NCBI GenBank assembly: GCA_026874595.1
Contig: CM049317.1
Span: 59,014,118 to 59,078,117, forward strand
From: Sipunculus nudus
Taxonomy: Eukaryota > Annelida > Sipuncula > Golfingiida > Sipunculidae
Direction: 5' to 3'
DNA length: 64,000 nucleotides
Shown: one piece after another, positions 35,081 through 47,599 of the stretch
Position numbering within the stretch: position 1 is the stretch's first letter
Layout of the letters: each line of letters starts with the position of its first letter
Program-made: the position numbers and the translations under genes
Notes under the pieces: generated by a model
What the model was told of the DNA's origin: nothing
Database searches by the model: none
The model's input: only the letters and a program-made list of their open reading frames with translations

Positions 35081-35355
35081 ATATAGCGGTATGTAAATAT
35101 TTCGAAGACATAGTCGAACACAAATAAAGTCGTTATGTCCTTGACCTTTACGATTACATAATTAGATAAAACACAAAATACCTTAATTGATTAACTAAAA
35201 AGCCGACTCGGAGTAACGTCCGTTTCGTTAAGATGGGTTCGAAACAAGCATGTATGCTCGAGTATTCATGTACTAGAATTCCAATTAAATAAAGTATTGG
35301 GGGTCAGGTAATTTCAGTAATGGTCCCATATTAGCATGAGGCTAAAATATATATA

Positions 35356-36262
35356 CAGTAGAGCGCCGTTTTCCGAAAGCATGGGGGGACAAGCTTTTCT
35401 TTCGGAAAAACGAATTTTCGGAAATTCGGTCGAGGGTATAGGGCCGATTTCGTACGACAGTTAATGATTACCTTCACGCTATATTAATGAGGGAATACAG
35501 TGTTTCTTTCCGACCAACGTATTGTACGAACGGAACGTATCAAAATATCGGATTTATTGCAGAGTTTGATAGATAAAACCCATTTCATCCTGTTTTTAGG
35601 GATTCTTGTTCCTTTAACAGCCCGCAGGCGGCGCCAGTGCGGCACACGCATAACCTAGTCCGTTTTCTTTTCTTTGACTTCCATTTCTCTGGCAAGTGAC
35701 AGCAAGGCGATCGTGTTCGACTTGTTTTCTTCTTGACAGAAAATAATCCGAATAATGGCAAGTTTGAGTAAGTGACACAATTGCTCTCTCGGAATGAATT
35801 GTATGTCCAGGCCCGTTTGCTATGGCCTCGCATCTAAAACAAATTGAGCACAAGCGATGTGCGAATGATACCTCACCAATACTCTTGCGGGTAAACTACT
35901 AAGTCGTTTGGCCTGACATCCAAGCCAATGCCGACGAACTATGCTTGCTTGATTCAAACGAGATATGGTTGATCATACACAAGTGCTCTTGGATAAACTG
36001 GGGTATACGGAGCCTGGCCTTGCGCGACTAGCTGTAGTTATTACACCTTTGCCCCGGCCACAGCGTCGGCCCAGAACTAATTAATTAGGGTCACCACTCG
36101 GCATAACCACCTGACTGCAGGCCTTTGGGGCTCATAATTACAAAAATTCATTTCAGGTGTTAACATGCTTGAAAAATATTTCGGAAATACGAATAAATTT
36201 TCGGTTCCCCATTTTAAATTTCGGAATAACGAATTTTTGGCATTCGGAAATACAGCGCTCTA

Positions 36263-36265
<3 letters not shown>
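35356..36265. mobile_element. pogo/Tigger-like non-autonomous TIR element, 910 bp
   Basis: The ends are inverted: CAGTAGAGCGCCGTTTTCCG at the left and, on the other strand from the right, CAGTAGAGCGCTGTATTTCC. The element is flanked by TA on both sides. CAGTA-starting termini with TA duplication are typical of pogo/Tigger elements of the Tc1/mariner superfamily. Repeats of TTCGGAAATTCG occur near both ends. Frames at 35585-35853 are short, shifted and not a recognisable transposase. Confidence 0.85.

Positions 36266-36266
<1 letters not shown>

Positions 36267-36346
<80 letters not shown>
36267..36346. repeat. (AT)n followed by (AG)n
   Basis: Compound microsatellite right of the pogo-like element. 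Confidence 0.95.
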
Positions 36347-36349
<3 letters not shown>

Positions 36350-37850
36350 GCCTCTCCTTACGGGCACCTCTGTATAAAGGGCACCTATTTACGGTAACTC
36401 ACGGGCATTCCCTTGAAAGTATGTCCAAAAATGTAAAACCTTCCTACTAAGGGCACCTCTCTATTGCGAGCAAAATGTCCGGTGTTGTCAATGTCCCTAA
36501 TTTTGAGGTCCTGCTGTATATACAAACAGTTCCAATTCAACGACATTCGGAGGGAAACAATATCTTTACCCACAATACCTGTACAGCAGAGCCGTACTTG
36601 TATGAGTACGATTAGGCAATACAAGTACGATTCAGCACATGACCGACTCCCTCTCTGGGGTATGAATTGTTATGTTGTCAAGCACTGACGCTCAGCTAGG
36701 TAACACACATCTGAGCCATAGACCATAAATGGTTAAGTGTTTTTGTTGCTGTAACTGTAGTTTTACCTTTTGGTTCAGCTCTGATATCCTTTCAAACACG
36801 TCATTAAAACGCAAAGCATTCTCAGTTTGTGGCACTGTTTGTATGAGACTCGTCTCTGCGCCATATAATGTTGGTCGACACTGACCGGCCGCGTGATCAG
36901 AAAGTCAACCTGGGTAGTTCACTAAGTTCGGCAGTGATGTTAGGAGCAGATGAAATATCCCAAGCAAAGTGAACGAAATCTTGACCTCGACCTCCAGCCG
37001 GTCGAACATATAAATGACCTCATATGTAATATATATCATCACATTTAAGTATACCCTCAATACCTGATATCGGCATACTCGACATCGCACGTGATAAATA
37101 ATTCCCTGTGTCTTGTACGAGCCACCCTACCTACGTGTATACCATTTAGAAATTAACAATTGTAACACATATTATTTCAATACAAAATTAAGATAAGTCA
37201 AAGGATACTCACGACAGCCATTGTGATTTGTTATTTGCCACGGAACCTATGTTTACATTTGACTTATCACTCAACAGAGTTGATTTTTACTTGAGATGAG
37301 CACACACTCAGAGTGGGATTTACAGAGATTATCTGTACTTGAGATGAGCATCATTATGGAGGTTGCGTAATCGTATTAGCATGAGGATTTTATAATATGA
37401 CGGGAACAGAGGCGGGACCTCATGTGACTGGCTGGTGCAAAGTGTGACGCCTCAGACAAATTGAGAAATGACTTGATGGGATCTAGAATTTATTCGCACA
37501 AGTGCTTTGCCTGTGGCTGAGGTCGTGCATTGCTAAGTTGACAGTGCTAATAAATGTGCCAATAACTTCTCAACAAATCACACCTCATGTTTTTTTTTTT
37601 GGAAAAGTAAATAGAAAAAAAAATGTATTTCTTTGGGAATTAGGTTTAGGTTTAGTGCAAAATACATATCATTCATTTTTTATAGGCAAATTTGTAATAT
37701 GATAACATTATGAGATTTGGATTTGCTTGACCTCGAGAAAGTAACAACATAGGACGTCCGGGTCAAAGATAACACAGTATTGTCTCCTGAAAGTTCCCTC
37801 TAACAGATGATTATGTTGTGAATGCGCTCTAGATTTGCTCTTGAAACTAT
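36347..37850. other. unit backbone, no gene seen
   Basis: Blocks equal to 27100-29030. Frames are not conserved between units. TGAGATGAGCATCATTATGG is present at 37339. Confidence 0.7.
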
Positions 37851-37968
37851 ATGAAAATTATCGTAAAAATTATAAGATAATAACATAAAAGATTAATAAC
37901 ATTTTAAAATAAATATTATCTATACATTATCTTTTTTTTTATATTAGAAGTTTATATATATTAATAAC

Positions 37969-38228
37969 ACAGGGAAATGCTGCGTAAGGGATCGTCTCAG
38001 CCATGGCAGGATATCATATAGCAGTTGGCGGGTATCCAGAAGTAAGATGCCGAGCCTCTGCTTGAGTACTTCCGGCCGCTGACAAGATGGCTGGAGGAGC
38101 AGAACAGGGGTCAAAAAGTCACGTGGCAGGAGCAGTGTCCTGATGGGTCATTCAATGCAACCTCGACAGCATCATCCATGGACAAAATTCATATTTGGAT
38201 CTTAAAAATATTACTCTGTTGGTTAACA
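37969..38228 (+). pseudogene. duplicated ACE last exon, broken (unit 3)
   Basis: Very similar to 9729-9987, but has stop codons where Glu and Lys codons stood (ATCATATAGCAG, CAGAAGTAAGATG), and the acceptor region reads CACAGG. A relic only. Confidence 0.9.
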
Positions 38229-38239
38229 TGATCCTTTTT

Positions 38240-40554
38240 ATATAACAATCTAATCCCATACAGTAAAGCCTTAGCTATCCGAACGTTAAATATTAACGTT
38301 TAAAATTAAAATAGGATTTATAACGTGTTTTTCTTATGTTATTTAATTCAAAAGTTTAATTAATTATGTGGAGGCAATTAAAGGATTTGAGACAAGATAA
38401 TCTTTTCATGGGAAGTCAAAGCCTTTGTTTGCATTGAGTTACTGGGTCTATCTTAGTTTATGATTACCTTTAAAAACCATGGGGAAAAATATGTCAATAT
38501 GTTGCCTCCCTTAAAGAAACGATGAAGGATTTCAAAATATGCAGTATTTAAAATTATATGACCTTTTCGCGACCTCTATCAAACAATTTCCAAACTGATA
38601 TCGCTTTAGGAGTATTTATGTTAACAAAACTTAATGTTTTCTGCTTCAAAATCACTTCACAGTAAAAACTTGTAAAATAAGGATTTTGTCTACCTTTAAA
38701 TTCTTTGATACTAGAAAATTAACCGTTCTTATGTTGGGACAATTCCGCTTGATTTCATGGAAGGACGGGTTTTCCATGGGCTGAGTTGACATAGGCCGAG
38801 TTCAATGTCGTTGTTTCTCATTATAGGTGCTGGGAAATAATGTCACATTACTCAGCGTACATATGGCAAAATATAGAAAATTACTCCCTGAGGAAACATG
38901 TGGTATGTTTCGCGACAGACCAAGACCTAAAATCTGGTATTTCAGAGGTGTTGCCACAGTGGAGTTGCGCGATAACGTTTGAGAGCCACCACCCGTCAGG
39001 GCTGTAATAATGGTCTTTGTGAAGGTATTTTGCATTCTACTCGTAACTTTTATCATGTACTTTTTTTGTTTTTTTTCATTGTTAATACTTCACCAGTGCA
39101 GCGTTAACATTTTTTTAAGAATACAGTTAAACCCTGAATATGTAGACTTGTATATCAGCTCTTGAACATAAACTGGAGGGTTTTCAGAAAGCTGACACAC
39201 GCTTACGCATGACAGATGAGATACACAAATCACAAGGAAGCATCGATAAAACATAAAAAAAAAACTTGACCAAAAACACAAAACTCGACTTACCACATCT
39301 GCTTACATTAGTCCAAATTCACGATGACATCGAATCATAATGTATTCAAAGGTCGCCCTGAGATATAGGGAAAATAATGCGATGTTTTGGTTACATCTTG
39401 ATTCACGTCCACGTTTATTCTAACTAAGACCATCGCATATTATTACAATCATAATTGTGAAATCTGTGATATATAACTAAATCTCCGTCTATTTGCTGGT
39501 CAGTTTCAAAATTTTGTTGAATGCCTTCCTGTATCGACTTCCCCTACAGATCAGTAAAACTGGATTAAAAATGAATTCATTAGCTTTATGCCACACGTCG
39601 TACCCACGATGATTAAACCGTGGTTTCCGCCATTTGCAATTTAATCTATACATACTGTAAGTACCACCGTGATCTGACAGCAGATGAAAGTAAAAGTGCA
39701 GAACATTTGCATCATAGTCTTGACACACTTCAAACGACTTCTGGCGCCCCCTACGGGCGGTGTCTGGGACCAGGCTTGGGTCATGTGACGGCGCTCTTGT
39801 TGCAGAATTCTGTTCTTTTGATAATGAACCACGGAGAATAAACGGGCATTTCAAATAACTATCACAAGCAAAACTGAAAAAGCCTATCAATGCAAAGATC
39901 ACGACAACGAACCATTACTGAACCAACTGATATTCGCTTGAACTGAAATACTATTTTGCACCTCTGACGACTCTCTTCAGGCCTGACTTAAAATCTGATG
40001 CTGCAATCCAACGATTAACATCATGACGTCACATCATACATTCTACAAATTAGGACACGTCTCTGACCGAAGTCGGGTGTGCAGATATCGACATACAACA
40101 TAGTGGTAAAGGGGATTCCCTTAACCATTATGAAATAAAAAGTTCAATATGTATTTGTTCAAATGACTGGTGAAAATCATACAGACTCCGTCCATCAAGG
40201 AGTCTGAAATTTCAATCAAAAATAATTTGTCCACATTTTCATTAGTGTTTACAAGATTTAATGCTAGTCATTAAATGTTTTCATTTTCTTCAATGTTCTA
40301 CTAACAATGGTCGAGCGATGTATGCTTTGCCTAAAAAATATAATCAATAATTGCACTCCGTATATTTACTGTGCATAATATAGAAATATGTGCCATATCT
40401 AGATAAATTACAATCGAACGTTTTCCATCCCAAGGCTATTGGTCAGTTTGCTAAAAGATTTTATATCTTGGAGTAATCATTGAAAAAGTACTCATAAAAA
40501 AATAAATTTACTTTGTTATATATCGCTTAATGTAGCTAGAAAGAGAAAAAATAG

Positions 40555-40599
<45 letters not shown>

Positions 40600-42004
40600 G
40601 TGTGAAGATATAGGCTGAGATATTGGCTTAAATCGCCCATTTTACTTAAGTTAACCGCACACTTAACTGATAGGCCAGGCTAAGACCGGACTTTGAATCT
40701 GGTCTGGTATGGTTTGGTACTTCTAGGACCATATTGCCTGGTCCTGGTCTGCTCCGGGATGGGGCGGTCAGAAGACGTTAAGCCTTAAGGCAAATAAGCC
40801 ATAGGCTGATCCCGACTGCGGGGAAGGGGGTATAGGGCCAGGGCGTGTGTCCTCTCATGTGTTCCTCCTGTGTTGACTGCGCTCAGTAATATGGGAAAAG
40901 GGTTGAACCATGATATACAGCAAGGTGAATCAGTCTATCCCCCCCCCCCCAAAAAAAACCCAGAAAAAACATCCAGTTTCATTCAAATTCAAAACCACTT
41001 GTGGAATATCAGGTGCTAAACTAATTTGTTGGTAGGGGAGGAGCACGACCAGCATACAGTATGCAACTATCTAACCTGAGCTTTATTTGAACTTGGCCGG
41101 CCTGTTCACTCTCATCACAGTTATTTAACTTGTTATTGGAGGACTCGGTAATACAACAAGGACCTAAATGAAAAACCAGAAATATTCTGTTTCACAAGGA
41201 AAATTCTTGAAATTCATTTCAGTTGCAAGACCATATCAACTAAGACATCTTATATGATATATGGACTTCTAACATAACTATCCTGCAATACTGAACAGTT
41301 CACATATTTAACAGGAGTACGGTAAGGCATAAATCTCCTGAAATTTTAGCATTGTCCAATTTTGTAATGGCTGCTCAGTGCTGGAACTGCTATGTTGAGA
41401 TTTAACATATACATCTATTTTAAAGAAAAGCTGGACGGAATCAGACATGTACACGTTATGATTATTTGATGATATTATTAATGTGTGTGAACTGGTCCTA
41501 AGGCATCAGTTTCTGGAAAGCAATGAAACACTAGATGTAAGCGGACGATAGTCCTCAGGGGGCCCCGCAGAGTGCATTAGCTAGTGTATAATGAAACTTA
41601 TATAGTAAATCAATCCTGTCTAAAAGGATATATTTTTTTGCATAAAAATCACTAATTGTGCTCTTGCAGCCATATTGAAGTGTTGGCTGGTCGGAAAATT
41701 GAAAGAGACGGAGCCCTCCTTGCATTTAGCATCAATTATCCCTGTGAATTGCAGAAAGATGAAACATAATCTCTGTTGGATATCGCATGCGAAAATAAAT
41801 CACCGATTGTGCTCTAGCAGCCATACTATTTTTTTTTTAATTAGGACATTATTCAGTCATATATAACTTATATGAATTCAACCGGTTTTAAAAAGAAAAC
41901 TACTGGGTTTAAGTCTTAAAGATGTCCGAAAAAAAAAAACTTTTTAAGGATAATATAGATTTGTTATATTGATAATGCAAAATAATATACAATAAATACT
42001 TCGT
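38240..42004. other. unit backbone between the ACE exon relic and hotdog copy 3
   Basis: No gene. It is the fullest version of this stretch and aligns with parts of 9990-12790 and 31490-33780. It contains an (AT)n tract at 40559-40595 not seen at the matching place in the other units. Confidence 0.7.
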
Positions 42005-43563
42005 TTACAGTTTAGCGTTTGGTATGTCATCAATTGGCTGAAATATAAAGTTACCATAGAACACGGAAGTGCCTATTTTTGCTATGGAACAATGAACCGA
42101 GTCAGGTTGACCTTCTGTCTGCCAGACACGCGTCACAAGTTCATCCCCGGCTAGTGTTTCTTGCAGGTACACGACATGCATCTCCTTGACGTGACGACCC
42201 CCCAAATCACCGGGAAACCCAATCAAAGCTCCCTGTGCGCTGGAAAACTGATGCGGCGTCCAGGGCCTTCATTATGTAACCAGATTGGTTCATATGGAAA
42301 AGGACATCCAAGTCACTGTATTCCATCCTCGAGCTGTAGGTGAACGCAGCATCCGGGGGCCTCTGTGGTTCATGCTTCATATTCGGGTCAATACCAGGGG
42401 GCGCTGTGTGCTCTAGACCATTAAACTCGACTGTGAACCATTTCGGCAAAGGTTCTAATGACCTTGAGGTCAATCCGGCTGTTACAAAGGTCAACATACT
42501 TTGCCACAGTGTTTCACCTGTTCTGGCTAATTTCGTTTCCTCACTTAATTTAACTGATGAATTTCCAACTTTGATTATCTTCGATGTGTACTCAAGGGGT
42601 TCGGAAAACAAGGGTCTTTCGTAAAAACGTTGTTTAATTAAGACAGAGGTTGACTTAACGAACAAGAGGTACTTTTTAATGAGCTCTTGATATCGGAAGA
42701 ATACATTTCTTTGACCCATACGAGGAATCCATGATGAGATTCTAGATGTCTCCGCCATCTTCAATAATTTCCATGGCGTAACATTTGCTAAAACAGAAAG
42801 ACAAAATTAATCAAATATAATCAAATTAACACGTATTCTCTTCTTTTAAATACTGATAAAATAAACGGAGTGCTTCGTGCGAAGGGGGTCTGACTTCCGG
42901 TGAAACATAGAAATGCAGCCTCCGGGCGGAAACCCCTTGCATTATTTTCCGCGAAAATTTTTGCGTGAACTTGGCTATTGGCGGCCATTTTGATAGGAGC
43001 GACGGGGACTCGTCTCGCACAGCGTTAGTAAGGTCATGTCTGCAAGGCTTTTCCCGTTAATCTTATTAATGACCGCCGTGGGGTTAATCCCTCTGTCCAA
43101 ATAACCGGGCATAATCAGCCACAATCCTAGACCCCAGTCGCACGAAGCAAGTCCACTGGTGCGACCGGGTTTTGTGGCACCCCGGTTGCACTAGTGCACT
43201 AAAGCGTAACTGGTCACGTTTGGGGGGGGGGGGGGGGGGGGATCGCGGGAAGAGGCCTTGTACAAATGTGTACAAACTTCAAAATATCATGAGGTCGTGG
43301 TTCTCTTCAGTAGTATTGCAAAGGGTAATTAGAATGTATTAGAAAACAGATTCCAAACTTAAAAAAAAAAATCTACACAGAAATCCTTTTAACGCACGTT
43401 AATTAAAGGAATAACTTGAATGTGAAACATGTATTAAACAATGCACATAAAATACGCCCAGTGACTCACAGTGTCTATCCCTGTCCATGAACTGAAATCC
43501 CGGATGTGTGACCTTGGCCCACGAGAGGTCATCGCTCACTCTCACTGTGACGCCAGAAAACAT
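42005..43563 (-). pseudogene. double-hotdog thioesterase-like, copy 3, frameshifted
   Basis: Exon 1 is 43563-43470 and exon 2 is 42787-42005, with good splice sites. One extra base near 42243-42255, within the stretch matching KALDAAAVASAQG, shifts the frame. Downstream of it, the remaining GFPGDLGGRHVKEMHV...NAKL sequence is intact in another frame, so the loss is recent or a reading error. A 400-bp insertion (about 42866-43268) lies in the intron. Confidence 0.88.
42866..43268. mobile_element. unclassified insertion in the intron of hotdog copy 3
   Basis: The intron sequences of copies 2 and 3 align up to AATAAA and again from TGTACAAA. The 400 bp between them are absent from copies 1 and 2. 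It is more GC-rich and contains an 18-20-base G-run near 43221-43240. No ends or coding recognised. Confidence 0.55.
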
Positions 43564-43938
43564 GCTGAAATAAACATGTTTTATTTTTTTGTATTTGAAA
43601 ATGTGTGTCTGTGACAAGAAATATGATATATATATATATGTATATATGTATGTATAGATATGTATATGTATGTATATATAGCGGTATGTAGATATTTCGA
43701 AAACATAGTCGAACACAGATAAAGTCGTTATGTCCTTGACCTTTACGATTACATAATAAATTAGATAAAACACAAAATACCTTCATGAGTTGGTAAAACT
43801 ACAAGCCGACTCAGAGTAAGATTTGTTCGTTTAGGTGGGTTCGAAGCAAGCATGTATGCTCGAGTATTCATGTACTACTATACCTGTTATATAAAGTATT
43901 GGGGGTCAGGTAATTCTAGTATACGTACCATTAGTATA

Positions 43939-44085
43939 TGTAACGGGTGAAAAAGATACCAGGCCCGAATGTGGGTTCGAACCCGTAACCTGTGACACAT
44001 AAGTCAGATGTTCTACCGCTTAGCTAATAAAGCAAGCTTCTTCACTAGCAAGGCCAGTAGGAACGCTTTTGTGTGTCCGGTTACA
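43939..44085 (-). repeat. TRIM 3' LTR with Pol III-like boxes
   Basis: Minus-strand B box GGTTCGAACCC (about 43983-43973) and A box TAGCTAAGCGG (44026-44016), with a CATCTGAC...GTCACAGG stem-loop between them. It resembles a decayed tRNA-Lys-type sequence. Confidence 0.8.
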
Positions 44086-44210
44086 TTCACCCCCTCTCCG
44101 AGGACGTTCAGTCCCCAGAACGTGGGAATCTACCCGGGGGTCACACACATGAACTGGGTGGAGCATTATGCCACGACACCAACTCCCCGGATCCAACCGC
44201 TGCCACCATT

Positions 44211-44354
44211 TTTAATGGTGACAATAGATACCAGGCCCGAATGTGGGTTCGAACCCGTAACCAGTGACACATAAGTCAGATGTTCTACGGCTTAGCTAAT
44301 AAAGCAAGCTTCAGTAGCAAGGCCAGTAGGAACGCTTTTGTGTGTCCGGTGACA
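44211..44354 (-). repeat. TRIM 5' LTR with Pol III-like boxes
   Basis: Same tRNA-like stretch: B box 44256-44245, A box 44298-44288 with one change against the other LTR. Confidence 0.8.
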
Positions 44355-46021
44355 TATATATATATATTTCAGTTGGATAGTCTCTGAATACGATATGTAC
44401 AAATATTTTTACTGTTATTTTTGGCGCTGTGCTCGTGGCAAAAAAAAAAATCATACCCCGGTATGTTTTCATTGAAGACCTGCATGGTCTGCATTGCAAA
44501 CCGGAATGAGACGCGGAGGCATAAAGAGTTTCGTTGATATTTGATTGGTTTCTATCGTTGGATGAATAAAGAATAGGTTGATCTGAGGAACACATGAAAG
44601 ATTAATTAAATGTACGTTGCAAGGAAACTGTTCCTGAAGAAAGAAACAGAAATATGCATACATCGCAAGTAGCAGAAGCGGACCCAACGGGACTCCATGC
44701 AGAGGGTCCGTATCCCATTTTCAGCCACCGCAACCTATTTCCATCGTATCAGACAAATTTTGAGGCCTGAACCGAATTCCTTTTATAAGTTTTAGATACA
44801 TGCTCTCTTCAATGCATTTATTCATATTTTGGCCCGAGTAAAAACCCGATCTCCATTTCCAAGATGGGTCTAAACTGACTGGACCGTCTCATATTAGTAG
44901 TAATCAACATAAGCCATGCCATGCCTGATGATATGACATCGGCATGCCTCTTACTTCTCCATTACATGAATCCTAAACATCATTACGTCCGTCCGTATAC
45001 ACCCATAACCTCGTCCATGTAGGCCGGATTCTATACTCTCTCCCTTATTTGGTCTATTTAGTATCCCCAGTGCCCCTTAAGGAGGAAAACGATTTCTTTA
45101 CCCACAATACCTGAACAGCAGAGCCGTACTTGTATGAGTACGATTTGGAAATACAAGTACGATTCGGCCCATGATCGACTCCCTCTTTGTATATGAATTG
45201 CTAAGTAGTCAAGAACTGACGCTAAGGGTCACGCACATCTGAGCCATAGACAATAAATGGTTGTGTTTTTGTTCTTGTAAATGAAGTTTTACCTTTATTG
45301 AATGGTTGGTTCAGCTTCGATATCCTTCCAAACACGTCATTTAAAAGCAAAGCATTCTCAGTTTGTGTCACTCTTTGTATGAGACTCGTCTGTACGCCAT
45401 ATAATGTTGGTCCACACTGATTGGCCGCGTGATCATAAAGTCAACCTGTGTAGTTCACTAAGTTCGGCAGTGATAATGTTAGGAGCAGATACAATATTCT
45501 AAGCATAGTGAATGACGTCTGAACATCGACCTCCACCCAGTCGTTTAGGTATTGTGTTATCAGGGTACGCAAGTGACACAGACAAAATATTCATCACCAC
45601 GTTTAATTATACTCTCCACTATACCGTAATACATGCATTCTCGATGTCGCACACAATGTGTCCCATACAAGCCACCCCACCTAACTGCATAGGTCACCAA
45701 TTAGGAATAAACAATTATAACACAAATTATTTCAATTCAAATTTCAGATGAGTAAAAGGATAATCACGACCCTCACAGCCCCTGTATTGAGTAATTTGCC
45801 ATTGAATCTATATTCACCATTTGGTCATTTTCACTTTTCAGTGTGCTTACATTGCCATACAGACGTGGTCACTGCTAGGGCTGGGTGTCGCCTACGAATT
45901 ACGTTTGCAATATATGGCGATATGTGGTAGCGTATCGCGATACGTAGGCCTATTGCGATAATTTTCATTGTGTAAAATCTATAGGAAACGAAAGTGTTTT
46001 CTATAATATATTTATAAACTT

Positions 46022-46052
<31 letters not shown>

Positions 46053-47099
46053 AATTATTTGTCATATGTTGAATACAGTTTCTTTTGGCTTCCAATGTGT
46101 ATATTAGAGAATTCTGGACTGTGGTTTAGCACTTATAATATATATAAGAGATGTAGGTGGTGTGCACAATCAAAGCCGTTCACCAAATTACATGTCTGCT
46201 GTTCTTTAACAATAGTAATATTAACTTGACACTTGGTTTTAGTACAGTGAAGGCCTATCAGATGTCAGGAGAGTATTAATGAATGGTAAATTATTATGAC
46301 CGTCTTCAGTTCTTCTCTTTTTTGTTGTATGGAAATATTTCTCGAATACCAATAAGTCTTTAAGTCGGGAAAAAAACAGGTGGGCAGGGGTGCTGGAACG
46401 GACTATAGTTAAGACCACAAATCAATGTTGCACTTTATCATAGAATCGCTACTTTACTAAGTGAAAAAAAAAAACTAGGAAATAAGTGGAGGTGGCAGAT
46501 CGATAATTAATAACCAACTGCTGCTTAATCAATTGCCCTCCACACAACCCTGTATACGATACCACTCCTGCTTAATCATTTATATCAAGATTTCATGTCA
46601 TCATACTAAGGGAAACTACCTTTAATGATATATGCATCATTTTTATGCATTTTTTATATTCTTGAAATACAGAAACAGTTTTTGACTGCTAAGATCTGTG
46701 GTGACCCAATATTTTTTGTGGGTGATAATTTATCATATTATATACATGATACATGGGCCAAACAAAGTAAAATAAGAAATCATTTCCAGTTTTTGTAAAT
46801 TTTATTTTATTCACGCAGAGGAGTGATGTATTCTGGTCATTTCCGCCAGGTATTTATTTAATTATATATGACTTTTGAAAATATATTTTTCTGTTTTCAT
46901 AATAAAATTTATTTTATTCATTAAAAAATGATGTTGATGGTTTTTCTTCAGTACATCATAGAAGCCAATTGACCACCGTCTTTTTTTACTGGTCATATCT
47001 TACCAAAATGCATGGTGACCACCGTTGATGAGTTTGATTTCCAACAAGAATCAATCTTAAGCACAAAGTATAAATGTTTCAGTTGATTATCAGTTCCAG
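44355..47099. other. unit 3 backbone and foreign insert, no gene seen
   Basis: 45080-45830 equals 27100-27830 and 36540-37250. GCTAGGGCTGGGTGTCGCC at 45877 and the following GCGATA-rich stretch resemble the end of a hAT element. An (ATT)n tract lies at 46024-46050. The rest is AT-rich with no domain. Confidence 0.6.
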
Positions 47100-47599
47100 T
47101 AATGATAGTGGCACTTTCCTTTAATACCAGGGGGTGCTGCCTGTTCTAATTTCTTAAACTCGTCAACGAACCATTTCGGCAAAGATTCTAATGATCTGTA
47201 GGTCACTTCGGCCACTAAGATTGTGTAAACGCATTCCAATATGGGTTCTCCCGTTCGGGCTAATTTCGTTTCTTCGTACAATAATATTGGTGATATTCCC
47301 ACAAAAAAGGTACAAATCTAAAAAGCAAAAACTTATTAAAAAATTGCTATTTATATTTTATAGGATGTTAAATGTTTCCTGTTTTAAAATAAAAATAATA
47401 ATCATTTATTTTGACGGCATATTTAATGAGTCATGGATATAATGTAAGTTCTATATTATGCATTAAATGGCATCTTTAAATCATTTGAATATTTAGAATA
47501 TTTACTATTTCTGTTCTAGTCCATGAATTGGAATCCCGGTTGATTGACTGTATCCGAAGAAAGGTCATTACTTATTCTCACTCTGACATCCCGAAACAT
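47100..47599 (-). pseudogene. double-hotdog thioesterase-like, copy 4, fossil
   Basis: Minus strand: an exon-1 relic (47599-47519: MFRDVRVRISNDLSS..., PGFQFMD, then a stop) and part of exon 2 (about 47300-47120: EETKLARTGE, RSLESLPKWFVDEF, QAAPPGI), ended by unrelated sequence. It is far more diverged than copies 1-3, so it is older. Confidence 0.85.

Larger units (their letters stand above)
29030..37850. repeat. tandem unit 2 of 3
   Basis: About 8.8 kb, same landmark order as unit 1. It lacks the part equal to 38400-40060 of unit 3; a GC-rich insertion (29602-31462) stands there. A pogo-like element (35356-36265) was added. Confidence 0.85.
43939..44354 (-). mobile_element. TRIM-like miniature LTR element with tRNA-like LTRs
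   Basis: Read on the minus strand: 5' LTR 44354-44211 (144 bp), two bases, primer site TGGTGGCAGCGGTTGG (44208-44193), about 92 bp of non-coding interior, polypurine tract CGGAGAGGGGGTGAA (44100-44086), 3' LTR 44085-43939 (147 bp, TGTAAC...GTTACA). All parts of a non-autonomous LTR retrotransposon are in the expected order within 416 bp and there is no open frame. Both LTRs contain a tRNA-like stretch with A and B boxes. Flanks are TATA on both sides but lie in AT-rich sequence. Confidence 0.82.

Noticed and set aside
35585-35853. Pogo transposase remnant
   Set aside because: Only a few Lys/Arg-rich residues resemble it, the frame is inconsistent and no catalytic domain is seen.
43972-44035. 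Functional minus-strand tRNA gene
   Set aside because: A and B boxes fit but the acceptor arms do not pair, and the same sequence recurs in the second LTR of the element.
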